Shown piece after piece: positions 37,840 through 47,893 of a stretch of 64,000 bases of DNA; the stretch's first letter is position 1; each line of letters opens with the position of its first letter. A program made the position numbers and the translations under genes. The notes beneath the pieces were generated by a model, which saw nothing but the letters and a program-made list of their open reading frames with translations, did no database searches and had not been told where the DNA came from. The DNA lies in NCBI GenBank assembly GCA_017991555.1, contig JAGOQM010000009.1:1-64000 (forward strand). Direction: 5' to 3'. The stretch comes from Neisseriaceae bacterium (GTDB taxonomy: Bacteria; Pseudomonadota; Gammaproteobacteria; Burkholderiales; Neisseriaceae).

Positions 37840-38847
37840 ATGAGCAGCCCTCTATTTAAAAAAAGTCTGTTAACCCTCGTTTTAGTTGGTGCCCTAAGCG
37901 CCTGTGGCCAAAGTAATGACGCTGCTGCCCCCGACGCCAACGCGCCGCAGGCCGCCGTAGCCGCCGACAAGCTAGAAACCAACTTTGTGACCATCGCCAC
38001 CGGCGGTGCGTCTGGTCCCTACAACATCATCGCCACCACCTTAGGTGAGGTGTATGCCAAGGCCTATGGCGTCAACGCCAAGACCCAAACCACCGGCGCT
38101 TCGGTTGAAAACATGAACCTGTTGAATCAAAACAAGGTGGAAATGGCCTTTTTAATGAGCGACGTGTTGAGTGAAGGCCTAGAAGGCATTGGCAGCTTCA
38201 CCAAGAAAATCGACAACGTCCAACAAATCGCCGCGCTGTACCCCAACTATGTACAAGTGGTGACCTCGAAAAAATCCGGGATTAAAACCCTAGACGACCT
38301 ACGCGGCAAACGCATCGCCGTGGGCGCGCAAAACTCTGGCGTGGAAGTGAACGCCCGCACCCTATTAAACGGCCACGGCATCACCTACGACGACGTTAAA
38401 GTCGACTACTTAGGCTACGCCGAAGCCGCCGATGCGCTTAAGTCTGGCAAATTAGACGCCGCCTTCTTGACCAGCGGCTTACCCAACGCCTCGCTGATGG
38501 AATTAGAACAGGGCTTCGACCTGCAAATGGTGTCGATTAACCCGGACAAAGTGAAAGAAATTGCCCAAGACAAGGCCTACTTTATCTCCATGACCATCCC
38601 CAAAGGCACCTACGGTAACGCCGAAGACATTCCCACTGCGGCCATCATGAACGCCTTGGTATTGCGCTCTGACATCAGCGAAGACGATGGTTACAAGCTA
38701 ACCAAAGCCTTTTTTGACAACCTTCCTCAGCTAGAAAATGCCCACCAAGCGGTCAAAGACGTGTCGCTAGAGCACGCCCAAACCGGCCTAGTGGCCCCGT
38801 TGCACCCTGGTGCCAAAAAATTCTATGACGAGCAAGCGGCCAAATAA
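37840..38847 (+). CDS. TAXI-family TRAP transporter binding lipoprotein 2
   Basis: A 335-residue paralogue of the preceding protein, again a lipoprotein (lipobox LSAC, C22) with TIATGGASGPYN and GASVENMNLL. Long blocks are shared with copy 1, for example EDIPTAAIMNAL and the PLHPGA end. Differences cluster in the N-terminal linker and scattered surface positions. It lies directly before the DUF1850 and permease genes and has its own AGGAG site. Two binding proteins with one permease suggests broadened specificity or different expression. Confidence 0.9.
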   Translation: MSSPLFKKSLLTLVLVGALSACGQSNDAAAPDANAPQAAVAADKLETNFVTIATGGASGPYNIIATTLGEVYAKAYGVNAKTQTTGASVENMNLLNQNKVEMAFLMSDVLSEGLEGIGSFTKKIDNVQQIAALYPNYVQVVTSKKSGIKTLDDLRGKRIAVGAQNSGVEVNARTLLNGHGITYDDVKVDYLGYAEAADALKSGKLDAAFLTSGLPNASLMELEQGFDLQMVSINPDKVKEIAQDKAYFISMTIPKGTYGNAEDIPTAAIMNALVLRSDISEDDGYKLTKAFFDNLPQLENAHQAVKDVSLEHAQTGLVAPLHPGAKKFYDEQAAK

Positions 38848-38860
38848 GCCCCGTAACTTA

Positions 38861-39349
38861 ATGCTGCGCCCCCCCATGGCCTGGGTCATGGGGGGCTTAT
38901 TGGTGAGCACCGCCGCCATCCTGTGCTGGCCGGTTTCGGTCACCCAGCTGGATTTGGCCACGACGCCGCCACTGCAATGCCGCTTTACCCAGCCCACCTG
39001 GCGTTTAGTCTGGCGCCATTCGGTTGAAAAAACCCCTTGGGCAGAAACCTACCAGCGCCAAGGCCAGCGGCTACGCTTACTCAGCACCGAATTTAAAAGC
39101 TTTGGTGCCGGCACGCCCAGCAGCGGCACGCTCTTACCCGCCCCGCCGGGCTATGTGGCTTACGCCATTAATTTAGACATGCCCGAGCTTAATTGGGTGG
39201 TGTCGCGCCGCGTTCGGTCCACGGTATGGCTAGGCGATCAAGCCTGGCCACTGTTTGAGTGGGTACCTGACTACACCGAAGCCCGCTTTACGCCAACCCA
39301 TACGCCCTTTTGGCGAACCCTAACTAAGGACTTTTGTCATGCGCAATGA
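38861..39349 (+). CDS. DUF1850 protein of the TAXI-TRAP operon
   Basis: A 162-residue protein with one N-terminal membrane segment (about residues 6-23) and a small outside domain containing WRHSVEKTPW and a proline-rich middle. DUF1850 genes are regularly found between TAXI binding proteins and fused TRAP permeases, so it is likely an accessory of the carrier. The start is uncertain: an ATG at 38825 would overlap the binding-protein gene. It overlaps the permease gene by 11 bp. Confidence 0.75.
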   Translation: MLRPPMAWVMGGLLVSTAAILCWPVSVTQLDLATTPPLQCRFTQPTWRLVWRHSVEKTPWAETYQRQGQRLRLLSTEFKSFGAGTPSSGTLLPAPPGYVAYAINLDMPELNWVVSRRVRSTVWLGDQAWPLFEWVPDYTEARFTPTHTPFWRTLTKDFCHAQ

Positions 39350-41366
39350 AGACAAAAACGACGTGACGCTTCAGGCCCATGAGGCTTTAGACGCCGAAGC
39401 GCAACAGGCCATCTTAGAGAAATTTGACCGTGAATCGGTGACGCGCCACCCCAGTAATAAAGGCGTGCATTACTTAATCATGGCGCTGGCCATTTTTTAC
39501 TCGCTGTTCCACTTATACATTACCTATAACCCCATTCCCGAACTGCTGCAACGGGCGACCCACGTGGCGCTGGGCGTGACCCTGATCTTTTTACTGTATC
39601 CAGCGCGCAAGCGCTCATCGCGCAGCAGGGTTTCTGCCTTAGACTGGCTCTTGGCGCTGGCGGCCTTGGCCTCGATGGGCTATTTATTCTATGAATATCA
39701 AGCCATTGTCACCACCCGCGGCGGCATTCCCAACGTGCTCGACATCACCATGGCCATCATGACGGTGGTGCTGGTGATCGAAGCCACGCGCCGCGTTATG
39801 GGCTGGATCTTGCCGATTTTGGCGCTGATTTTCTTGACCTATCCCTTCATCAGCCACTTCAGCTGGATGCCGAATCGCCTCTTAACCCGGCCTTTTGACC
39901 TAGGCGATATTTTTGGGCAGATGTACCTCAAAACCGAAGGCCTATATTCGACCGCCATCGGCGCGTCGGTGACGTTTATTTTCCTGTTCATCCTGTTTGG
40001 CGCCTTCTTGGCCAAATCGGGCATGGGCAAGCTGTTTAACGACTTGGCCTTGGCCTTGGCTGGCCACAAGCAGGGCGGCCCCGCCAAAGTGGCGGTGATC
40101 TCCAGCGGCTTTATGGGCAGCATCAACGGCACCGCCGTGGCCAACGTGGTCGGCACCGGTGCGTTTACCATTCCGCTGATGAAAAAAATTGGCTACGACA
40201 AAAACTTTGCCGGCGCAGTCGAGGCCAGCGCCTCGGTGGGCGGCCAGATTTTGCCGCCGATCATGGGCGCCAGCGCCTTCATCATGGCCGAAACCACCGG
40301 CGTGAGCTACGGCACCATCGCCTTGGCGGCCCTATTGCCAGCGTTGCTGTACTATTTGGGCGTGATTGCGCAAGTGCATTTTCGCGCCGGTAAGGACGAC
40401 CTCAAGGGCGTGCCCAAGGCCGACCTGCCTCGGGTGAAAGAAGTTTTAAAAGAGCGTGGCCATTTATTACTGCCGATTTTTGCCCTAGTGTGGTTTTTGG
40501 CCGAATCGGTGCCGGTCAGCTACGCCGCGTTTTACACCATTATTTTGACCGTCATCGTCAGCGCCTTACGCAAAACCACGCGCATGTCGTTCCGCGACAT
40601 TTTAGGCGCCCTAGAAGACGGCGCCAGGCAGTCGTTGTCGGTGATGGCCGCCTGTGCCGTGGTCGGCATCATCATTGGCGTGGTCAGCCTCACCAGCTTT
40701 GGCACGGTGATGACTTCATCCATCATGAGCTTGGGCGCAGGGTCTTTATTCCTGACCCTGTTCTTCACCATGATTGCGTCAATGATTCTGGGCATGGGCC
40801 TACCGTCGATTCCGGCCTACATCATTACCGCCACCATGGCGGCGCCGGCCTTGGCCAACTTTGACGTGCCCATTCTGGTGGCGCACATGTTTGTGTTCTA
40901 CTTTGGCCTGTTCGCCAACATTACCCCACCGGTGGCTTTGGCGGCGTTTGCAGGCGCGGGCATTGCCGGGGGCGACCCGATGAAAACCGGCTTCCAGGCT
41001 TTAAAGCTATCGCTTGCAGGCTTTATCGTGCCGTTCCTATTCGTTTACAACCCAGCCATGCTGATGATTGACGTGACCAATGTGGCCACCACGGCGAAAG
41101 AATTTGCACTACCGCCGGTGGGCGTCATTGTCTCGGTGACGCTGACCTCCATCATTGGCATCATCGCCTTAGGCGCCGCGGTTGAAGGCTACTTTAAAAC
41201 CAACATCAACCTGATCTTGCGGGTGATCTTGGCGGCGGGCGCGTTGATGCTCATCGTGCCCGAAACGGTGACCGACATCATCGGCATTGTGCTGGTGGCC
41301 TCGGTGGTGTTGCTCAACTGGCGTTTGGCCAAGAAACAGGCCACCGAACCGAAGGCCATGGCCTAG
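39339..41366 (+). CDS. TRAP transporter permease, fused small and large subunits
   Basis: A 675-residue integral membrane protein. The N-terminal part (to about residue 180) corresponds to the four-helix DctQ-like subunit; the rest is the DctM-like 12-helix part with GFMGSINGTAVANVVGTGAF (cut to 20 residues), the ASASVGGQILPP block and ANITPPVALAAFAGAG. This is the TAXI-type 4TM/12TM fusion. It imports the solute delivered by either TAXI lipoprotein using an ion gradient. The AAGGAC site lies in the end of the DUF1850 gene. Confidence 0.93.
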   Translation: MRNEDKNDVTLQAHEALDAEAQQAILEKFDRESVTRHPSNKGVHYLIMALAIFYSLFHLYITYNPIPELLQRATHVALGVTLIFLLYPARKRSSRSRVSALDWLLALAALASMGYLFYEYQAIVTTRGGIPNVLDITMAIMTVVLVIEATRRVMGWILPILALIFLTYPFISHFSWMPNRLLTRPFDLGDIFGQMYLKTEGLYSTAIGASVTFIFLFILFGAFLAKSGMGKLFNDLALALAGHKQGGPAKVAVISSGFMGSINGTAVANVVGTGAFTIPLMKKIGYDKNFAGAVEASASVGGQILPPIMGASAFIMAETTGVSYGTIALAALLPALLYYLGVIAQVHFRAGKDDLKGVPKADLPRVKEVLKERGHLLLPIFALVWFLAESVPVSYAAFYTIILTVIVSALRKTTRMSFRDILGALEDGARQSLSVMAACAVVGIIIGVVSLTSFGTVMTSSIMSLGAGSLFLTLFFTMIASMILGMGLPSIPAYIITATMAAPALANFDVPILVAHMFVFYFGLFANITPPVALAAFAGAGIAGGDPMKTGFQALKLSLAGFIVPFLFVYNPAMLMIDVTNVATTAKEFALPPVGVIVSVTLTSIIGIIALGAAVEGYFKTNINLILRVILAAGALMLIVPETVTDIIGIVLVASVVLLNWRLAKKQATEPKAMA

Positions 41367-41390
41367 TTAAACGATGGATGGCTGCAAACC

Positions 41391-41418
41391 AAAACACCGC
41401 CCAAGGGCGGTGTTTTTT
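41391..41418 (+). terminator. Bidirectional terminator between the TRAP permease and mutS
   Basis: AAAACACCGCCC, two bases, GGGCGGTGTTTTTT. It lies 24 bp after the permease stop and 20 bp beyond the mutS stop on the other strand. Confidence 0.9.
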
Positions 41419-41438
41419 ATGGCACAGACAAAGAATCG

Positions 41439-44030
41439 TTACGACACGGCCAACAGTTTTTTCAGCTCATACAAGGCCGCCAGGGCATCGCGGGGGCTGA
41501 GCTCATCGGGTTGTAGCTCGGCCACGGCCGTTTTCAGCGCGGCGGCCGCGTCATCCACCACCGTCGCTGCACTCATCAATGGCGTGTCCTCTTCTTCCGG
41601 CAAAATCTGCCCAAAAATGTCCAATTGACGCGCATTTTTATTGGCATCTTCCTCCAACAAAGCGAGGTATTTTTGCGCCGTGCGAATCACCCGAGCGGGC
41701 ACGCCGGCCAGCTTCGCCACCGCAATCCCGTAGCTCTTACTGGCTGGGCCCGCTTCGATTTGGTGCAAGAACACGATGTCTTGCCCCTGCTCCAAAGCGG
41801 CCAGATGCACGTTGGCGGCCAGAGGGAACTGCTCTGGCAGCTTGGTCAGCTCAAAATAGTGGGTGGCAAACAAGGAGAAGCTCTGGTTTTTTTGAATCAG
41901 GTGTTCGGCAATGGCGTGGGCCAAGGCCAGGCCGTCAAACGTGGACGTGCCGCGGCCGACTTCGTCGATCAACACCAGCGACGAGGGCGTGGCCTGATGC
42001 AAAATGTGCGCCGCTTCCGACATTTCCACCATAAAGGTTGAGCGGTTACCGGCCAGGTCGTCAGACGCGCCAATGCGGGTAAAGATGCGGTCGATGGGGC
42101 CAAGGGTACAGCTGTTGGCCGGCACAAACGAACCGGTGTGGGCCAGCAGGGTAATCAAGGCCACCTGCCGCATGTAGGTCGATTTACCGCCCATGTTGGG
42201 GCCGGTGATCATCAGCATTTTGCGCTGGGTGCCCAGCTGACAGTCGTTGGCAATAAAGCGCGACACCTGCGCTTCCACCACTGGGTGACGGCCGCCTTCA
42301 ATGCTCAATTCGGGATAGGCCACCAGCTTCGGCGCCACGTAGTTTTGCTGCGCCGCCATGGCGGCAAAGCCAGACAAAACGTCGAGGCTGGCCACGGCTT
42401 TGGCAATGCGCTGTAGCTCAGGCAAATGGGTTTGCAGCTTGGCCAACAGTTGCTCATACAGCCATTTTTCACGCGCCAAGGCCGCGTCTTGTGCCTGTAA
42501 GGCTTTGTCTTCAAACGCCTTGAGTTCGGGAGTGATGAAGCGCTCCACGTTTTTTAGGGTTTGGCGGCGCTGATACTCGGCCGGCACCTCGCCCGCTTGG
42601 GCCTTGCTGATTTCGATGTAAAACCCATGCACGCGGTTGTATTCCACCTTCAGCGTGTTGATGCCGGTGCGCGCCTTCTCGGCCGCTTCGAGCTTTAATA
42701 AAAACTCATTACCGTTGTTTTGTAAGTCGCGGCACTCGTCTAGCTCAGCGTCAAAGCCGTGGTTAATCACCCCGCCCTCGCGCAGCACCACGCTCGGTTC
42801 TGGCAATACGGCGGCGCTTAAGTAATCGGCCACCACTTGGCCTTCGGGCAAAACGTCGAGCAACGTTTGCAGCAGGCTACTGGCGCTGGCGTCGGTGACC
42901 GGCAGGCTTTGCAAGGCCAAGAGGCTGTCGCGAAGCGCCGACAGGTCGCGCGGACGGGCGCTGGCCAAGGCTATGCGCGCGGCAATGCGTTCGATGTCTG
43001 CCACCGGCTTTAAGGCGCTTTGTAACCCGGCGTATTGGGTCAACAAGGCCGCCACCGCCTGCTGACGCTGCTGAATGTGGGCGTGCTGACACAAGGGATG
43101 GTGTAGCCACATGGCCAAGAGGCGGCTGCCCATGTGGGTGGCGCAGCGGTCTAGGGTTGAAAATAACGTCGGTGCGGCCTTGCCGCTGATGGTTTGGGTT
43201 AGCTCGAGGTTGCGACGGGTGGCGGCATCCAGCTGGATAAAATCGGCGTCGCTTTCCAATACCAAGGCCTCAAGGTGTGGCGGTATGTGCGATTGGGTCA
43301 GCTGAATGTAGTTGAGCAAGGCACCGGCGGCGCCAATGGCCACGCCGTGGTCTTCTGGGTTCAGCCCAAAGCCCAATAGGTCTTGGCTGCCAAAATGGCG
43401 GGTGAGCAGATTCATGGCCGAATCAACGTCAAACTGCCATGGATTGATTTTGGTGACGGCCTGTTGATAAGCCCCACCAATGGCCAGCTGCTTTTCATGG
43501 GCGCATAAAATTTCGGCCGGATGCAGGCGCTCTAACTCATGCGCCAGATCGTCGGCGGCGATGATTTTGGTTTTGAACTCGCCGCTTTCTAACGAGGCCC
43601 AGGCCAGGCCCAGCTGTTTTTTTAGCGGCAAGATGGCCAACACGCGGTTGGTGGTTTTGTCTTCCAAGAGGGCACTGTCGGTCAGCGTGCCGGGGGTGAT
43701 GATGCGCACCACTTTGCGTTCTACTGGGCCTTTGCCAACGCCCACTTCGCCCACCTGCTCGCAAATGGCAATGCTTTTACCAAATTTCACCAGCCGCGCC
43801 AAATACTGTTCGGCGGCATGATAGGGCACGCCCGCCATTTTAATCGGCTCGCCGTTGGCGTTGCCGCGTGCGGTGAGGGTGATGTCTAACAGCTTGGCCG
43901 CTTCGATGGCGTCGTCAAAAAACAGCTCATAAAAATCGCCCATCCGATAAAACAGGAGTTTGTCTTGATGATCGGCTTTGATGCTGAGAAACTGCGCAAT
44001 CATCGGCGTATGAGTGGGTTTTTGGGTCAT
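41439..44030 (-). CDS. mutS: DNA mismatch repair protein MutS
   Basis: An 863-residue mismatch-recognition ATPase. The Phe-X-Glu motif is F33-Y34-E35 in GDFYELF. The Walker A motif is [10 protein letters not shown] near residue 608, with Walker [17 protein letters not shown] downstream. A probable clamp-binding motif, RQLDIF, lies near residue 803. The ATG at 44030 is chosen (family N-terminus [14 protein letters not shown]); an ATT-like upstream extension to 44057 has no support. A monocistronic unit. Confidence 0.97.
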   Translation of the reverse strand: MTQKPTHTPMIAQFLSIKADHQDKLLFYRMGDFYELFFDDAIEAAKLLDITLTARGNANGEPIKMAGVPYHAAEQYLARLVKFGKSIAICEQVGEVGVGKGPVERKVVRIITPGTLTDSALLEDKTTNRVLAILPLKKQLGLAWASLESGEFKTKIIAADDLAHELERLHPAEILCAHEKQLAIGGAYQQAVTKINPWQFDVDSAMNLLTRHFGSQDLLGFGLNPEDHGVAIGAAGALLNYIQLTQSHIPPHLEALVLESDADFIQLDAATRRNLELTQTISGKAAPTLFSTLDRCATHMGSRLLAMWLHHPLCQHAHIQQRQQAVAALLTQYAGLQSALKPVADIERIAARIALASARPRDLSALRDSLLALQSLPVTDASASSLLQTLLDVLPEGQVVADYLSAAVLPEPSVVLREGGVINHGFDAELDECRDLQNNGNEFLLKLEAAEKARTGINTLKVEYNRVHGFYIEISKAQAGEVPAEYQRRQTLKNVERFITPELKAFEDKALQAQDAALAREKWLYEQLLAKLQTHLPELQRIAKAVASLDVLSGFAAMAAQQNYVAPKLVAYPELSIEGGRHPVVEAQVSRFIANDCQLGTQRKMLMITGPNMGGKSTYMRQVALITLLAHTGSFVPANSCTLGPIDRIFTRIGASDDLAGNRSTFMVEMSEAAHILHQATPSSLVLIDEVGRGTSTFDGLALAHAIAEHLIQKNQSFSLFATHYFELTKLPEQFPLAANVHLAALEQGQDIVFLHQIEAGPASKSYGIAVAKLAGVPARVIRTAQKYLALLEEDANKNARQLDIFGQILPEEEDTPLMSAATVVDDAAAALKTAVAELQPDELSPRDALAALYELKKLLAVS

Positions 44031-44113
44031 GGTACGGCTTTCACGAAAGACAATCAAAGCCTTATTCTACCGAAGAAGTGACCATCTGCCTAACGCCAAG
44101 CTCAGGACAACAC

Positions 44114-44137
44114 AAAAAAAAGGCCGCCACGGCGACC
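44114..44137 (-). terminator. Terminator of the bestrophin gene
   Basis: On the minus strand: GGTCGCC, two bases, GGCGGCC with one G-T pair, followed by eight T. It lies about 45 bp after the stop codon. Confidence 0.7.
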
Positions 44138-44181
44138 CTGTCTTTTTCATGCCAATGGACTGGCACAAGCAGCCCAAAAAA

Positions 44182-45102
44182 CTACATCACCTGACCATTG
44201 GCATTGGGGCCAATCGGCTCGGGCACCGGCTCGCCCAACTGCGCCAGCAGGCTGATTTCAATGTTGCGACAGATCGAATCCAAGGCCAAGGCATTGGGTT
44301 TGTCGGCAAAGGGGTTGCTGATCTCGTCGCCCAAGGCGTCTAAACCAAAAAAGGCGTAGGCCATAAAGCTCACCACGATGGGGCTCATCCAACCCACCGT
44401 GGCCACCAGCCCAAACGGCAATAGGTAACAGTACACGTGTACGCTTCGGTGCAGCATCAGCAAATAGGCAAACGGAATCGGGGTGGAGCGGATGCGCTCA
44501 CAGCTGCCCAAAATGTGGCTTAATTCGTTGATCAAGCCTTCGGTGCTGGCCATCAGCGGCGCGGCCAAACCTTGTTCGCTGTGCAGGGTGTAAAAGGCTT
44601 GGCCAATCAGGATCAACAGTTGATTAGGGCGATGGGGGCTGGCCAACACCTGTGCCAGAGTCTCTTGGTCTAAAAACCGCGCCAGATCAGGCCCGGGGTC
44701 GGTGTCGCGCAGCTGGTGGCGCAGCGCATGGGCAAACGCCATCAACAAATACAGCCGCCGCTGGGTTTGCTCGGGTGGCTCATTCGCCCCAAACACCACC
44801 GCTTGGCGCGCCAAAGAACGGCAGGTAATCAAGCAGCTTCCCCAGTGGGTCCGCGCTTCCCAAAAGCGGTTATAGCTGACGGTGTTGCGAAACGACAAAA
44901 AGATCCCCACCACCAGGCCAATAATGGCGAAGGGGGTGATGGTCATGTCCAGGAACGACCAGCCTAAGCCTAAGTACAGCACGCACACCAGCACCGCCAG
45001 TGCATCAGTACACAGTACCCGTTTGAGAATACGGGGCACAATCGAGCCTTGCATGGTGGTCCAAAGAGACCAAAAAGAAGGCGCGTTTTCAAACACAATC
45101 AT
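44182..45102 (-). CDS. Bestrophin-family anion channel protein
   Basis: A 306-residue membrane protein of the bacterial bestrophin family (YneE/UPF0187). It has four hydrophobic segments, the SFRNTVSYNRFWEAR block near residue 68, and a second membrane half with MLHRSVHVYCYLLPFG. Homologues form pentameric anion or ion channels. The start at 45102 (MIVFENAPSFWSL) fits the family; the frame is open 15 codons further up. It stands alone, divergent from the YqiJ-flotillin pair. Confidence 0.82.
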   Translation of the reverse strand: MIVFENAPSFWSLWTTMQGSIVPRILKRVLCTDALAVLVCVLYLGLGWSFLDMTITPFAIIGLVVGIFLSFRNTVSYNRFWEARTHWGSCLITCRSLARQAVVFGANEPPEQTQRRLYLLMAFAHALRHQLRDTDPGPDLARFLDQETLAQVLASPHRPNQLLILIGQAFYTLHSEQGLAAPLMASTEGLINELSHILGSCERIRSTPIPFAYLLMLHRSVHVYCYLLPFGLVATVGWMSPIVVSFMAYAFFGLDALGDEISNPFADKPNALALDSICRNIEISLLAQLGEPVPEPIGPNANGQVM

Positions 45103-45382
45103 TGCATCGGGTCCATAAAAAAAGAAGCCCCCAAAGCCGCAGGCCAAGCGCTTATTACCGTCAATACGGTGGGGTTTAAACGTCTATTCTACTGCTTTTT
45201 GTGGCCTAAACCAGCTTTTAAACCAACATTAATCAATTCCACCCCCGCGCCGCCGCCAGCAAATTCTTTTTCGCCACAATCCCCTAAGCGGCTCATTTTC
45301 ATGGATAATGACAAAATCATAACGCCCGTAGGCCCTATATGTCCCGCCCCCTTTTCATGAGTCACGCCCAAATCGCCGTGAC

Positions 45383-46006
45383 ATGCTCCTCCTAAGCGCC
45401 TACAGCCCCTATCTAGGCGCCATTTACCTCATTTTGGCCATCGGCGCCGTCGAGGTCTTGTCGATGGTCGCCGGTGTCAATGCCTTGGGCCTGTTTGACA
45501 ATGTGATCAGCAACCACATCGACGTCGCCAAAAACAAAGGCCTGTGGGGCAAGATGCTGGCGTGGTTTCATCTGGGCCGCGTGCCGCTGTTGGTGTTGCT
45601 GATTGTGGCGCTGGCCGCCTTTGCCATCGCCGGCATTGCCCTTCAAAGCCTCATCGGTGCCTATGTGCCTGCCTACGCCCCGCCGTTGGCCGCGCTGGCG
45701 ATTGCGCTCACCACCCTGAGGCGAAGCGGCCGCCTACTGGCGCGGCTGTTTCCCAACGTCAACACCAGCGCGGTGTCTGAAGCCAGCTTCATTGGCTTAA
45801 CCGCCACCGTGGTCGGCCATCTGGTCACCCACAGCACCGCCGCCGAGGCCAAGCTCACCGACGAGCACGGCCACACCCATTACATTCTCGTCACCGCAGC
45901 CCAACCCCAAACCACCTTTAAAAAAGGCGACGTCGTCATCGTGAACGCCCGCGTCGACCACTTGTTTACGGTCATTCACCCCTCCTCCCCGCTTCATCCT
46001 TCCTAA
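45383..46006 (+). CDS. yqiJ: YqiJ-like membrane protein with OB-fold tail
   Basis: A 207-residue inner-membrane protein with three hydrophobic helices (about 10-32, 65-90, 95-112) and a C-terminal NfeD-like OB-fold domain (GLTATVVGHLV, DEHGHTHYILV, FKKGDVVIVNAR). The overall plan matches Escherichia coli YqiJ, which is encoded beside the flotillin YqiK. The flotillin gene starts eight bases after the stop, so the two are one operon and probably one membrane-microdomain complex. No strong Shine-Dalgarno is seen. Confidence 0.8.
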   Translation: MLLLSAYSPYLGAIYLILAIGAVEVLSMVAGVNALGLFDNVISNHIDVAKNKGLWGKMLAWFHLGRVPLLVLLIVALAAFAIAGIALQSLIGAYVPAYAPPLAALAIALTTLRRSGRLLARLFPNVNTSAVSEASFIGLTATVVGHLVTHSTAAEAKLTDEHGHTHYILVTAAQPQTTFKKGDVVIVNARVDHLFTVIHPSSPLHPS

Positions 46007-46014
46007 GGAACGCC

Positions 46015-47814
46015 ATGTTATCGAATCCCCTCATCATCATTGCTGGCACAGCCGTTGTTGCTCTGGTCATCATCGCCGTCATTTTTGCGCGCCTGTACCG
46101 TCGGGCCTCGGCCGAACGGGCCTTTGTGCGCACCGGCCTCGGCGGTCAAAAAGTGGTCCAAGACGGCGGCGCCATCGTCTTGCCCATTTTTCACGAAGTC
46201 GTGCCCATAAACATGAACACCCTCAAGCTTGAGGTTAACCGTAACCGTAAAGACAGCCTGATTACCCGGGACCGCATGCGCATTGATGTGATTGCGGCCT
46301 TTTTTGTGCGGGTCAATTCCACTTCAGAAGGCATTGCCGCCGCAGCGAAAACCTTAGGCAAAAAAACCCTAGACCCTGAACAGCTCAGAAACCTGGTCGA
46401 AGACAAATTTGTGGATTCTTTGCGCTCCACCGCCGCCGAAATGACCATGCAAGAACTACAAGACAGCCGCGGCGAATTTGTCAGCAAGGTCCAAAGCACG
46501 GTGGCCGAAGACTTAACCAAAAATGGCCTGGTGCTGGAAACCGTGTCGCTGACCAACTTCAACCAAACCCCGAAAGACTTCTTCGACCCGGACAACGCCT
46601 TTGACGCCGAAGGCCTCACCAAGCTCACCGAAGAAACCGAACACCGCCGCAAACAACGCAACGTGGTGATCCAAGAAACAGAAGTGGCCATCTCTGAAAA
46701 AAACAAGGACGCGCTCCAAGAAAAGCTCACCATCGCTCAGGCCGAAGCCTTTATGTCCTTGGCGCAAGCGCAAGAGATCAACAACAAAACCGCGGAGCAG
46801 GCCGCCACCGTGGCCACCTACGAAGCGCAGCAGCGCCGCGAATCAGAAACCAGCATCATTTTGGCCGATCAGGCCATTAAAGCCACCCAAATCAACACCA
46901 ATCTAACCTTGGCCACCCAACAGGTTGAAGCCGACAAAGCGGTGGAGATTGCCCAAACCAAGCAAGCGCAAGCGACGCAAATCGCAGTGCAGGAGAAAAA
47001 CATTGCCCTAGCCAAAAAGTCTGAGGAAGAATCGCAGGCCCAGGCCATTGCCGACTTGGCCAAAGCCAAAGCCGTGGACGCAGAACAGGCCGTCATCACC
47101 ACCGAAGAAACCGCCCGAGCCAGCCGCATCAAGCAGGTGGCGCTGATTCAGGCCGAACAGGTGGCCGAAACCGAAGCCATTTCCATCACGGTTCAGGCCC
47201 AAGCCGAGCAAGCCGCCGCCGCCATGCAAGCCAGTGCCATTACCGAACTTGCCGATGCCGACAAGCATAAAGGCCTGGCCGAAGCCGAGGCCCAGGCGGC
47301 CCTAAATCAGGCCCTCAACACCCTCTCTAGCGCCCAGGCCACCCTGAAGTTTCAGCTGGCTCTATTGGTCAACCTGCCCAAAATCATGGCCGAGATCGTG
47401 AAGCCGATGGAGCACATCGACAGCATCAACATTGCCCAAATTGATGGCCTTAACCGCAGCAGTGGCGGCAGTGACGGTGGCGGTGCGAAAGGCCAACCCA
47501 GCGGCGCCAACTATGCGCAACAGGCCTTGGATGCCGCCCTTGGCTACCGCATCCAGCTGCCGGTGATTGAAAACCTCATGGCCGCCGTTGGCTTAGACGG
47601 CACCAGCTTTAGCGGCCTCACCGCCCCCTTAACCCAACCCGCCTTCCCAGACGACGGCCTCACCCCCGCACCCGAAAACGCCGCCGACCTGCCGCAAGCG
47701 GCGGCCGTTTTGGCCCCCATCGCTGAGGCAGACTTGACCAGCATTGAGATGGCGGCCGACGCCAGCGCGACAGCAGGCCCGGAAGCAGCCAGCCCCACGC
47801 CTGAACCGGCCTAA
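46015..47814 (+). CDS. yqiK: Flotillin-like SPFH protein (YqiK type)
   Basis: A 599-residue protein with an N-terminal membrane anchor (IIIAGTAVVALVIIAVIFA), an SPFH/band-7 domain to about residue 220 and a very long alanine/glutamate/glutamine-rich coiled coil (about 200-450). The C-terminal 120 residues are a glycine, proline and alanine-rich tail. Flotillins assemble into cage-like oligomers that organise membrane domains. AAGGAACGCC precedes the ATG. It follows the YqiJ-like gene directly. Confidence 0.9.
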   Translation: MLSNPLIIIAGTAVVALVIIAVIFARLYRRASAERAFVRTGLGGQKVVQDGGAIVLPIFHEVVPINMNTLKLEVNRNRKDSLITRDRMRIDVIAAFFVRVNSTSEGIAAAAKTLGKKTLDPEQLRNLVEDKFVDSLRSTAAEMTMQELQDSRGEFVSKVQSTVAEDLTKNGLVLETVSLTNFNQTPKDFFDPDNAFDAEGLTKLTEETEHRRKQRNVVIQETEVAISEKNKDALQEKLTIAQAEAFMSLAQAQEINNKTAEQAATVATYEAQQRRESETSIILADQAIKATQINTNLTLATQQVEADKAVEIAQTKQAQATQIAVQEKNIALAKKSEEESQAQAIADLAKAKAVDAEQAVITTEETARASRIKQVALIQAEQVAETEAISITVQAQAEQAAAAMQASAITELADADKHKGLAEAEAQAALNQALNTLSSAQATLKFQLALLVNLPKIMAEIVKPMEHIDSINIAQIDGLNRSSGGSDGGGAKGQPSGANYAQQALDAALGYRIQLPVIENLMAAVGLDGTSFSGLTAPLTQPAFPDDGLTPAPENAADLPQAAAVLAPIAEADLTSIEMAADASATAGPEAASPTPEPA

Positions 47815-47836
47815 CAAACGCCGCGGCCAGACGTCA

Positions 47837-47868
47837 AAACAGCCACTGACAAAGTCAGTGGCTGTTTT
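47837..47868 (+). terminator. Bidirectional terminator between flotillin and LOG genes
   Basis: CAGCCACTGAC, three bases, GTCAGTGGCTG, followed by TTTTTA; T also follows on the other strand. Confidence 0.88.
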
Positions 47869-47893
47869 TATGATCCCTAAGCAAACAGGGCAC

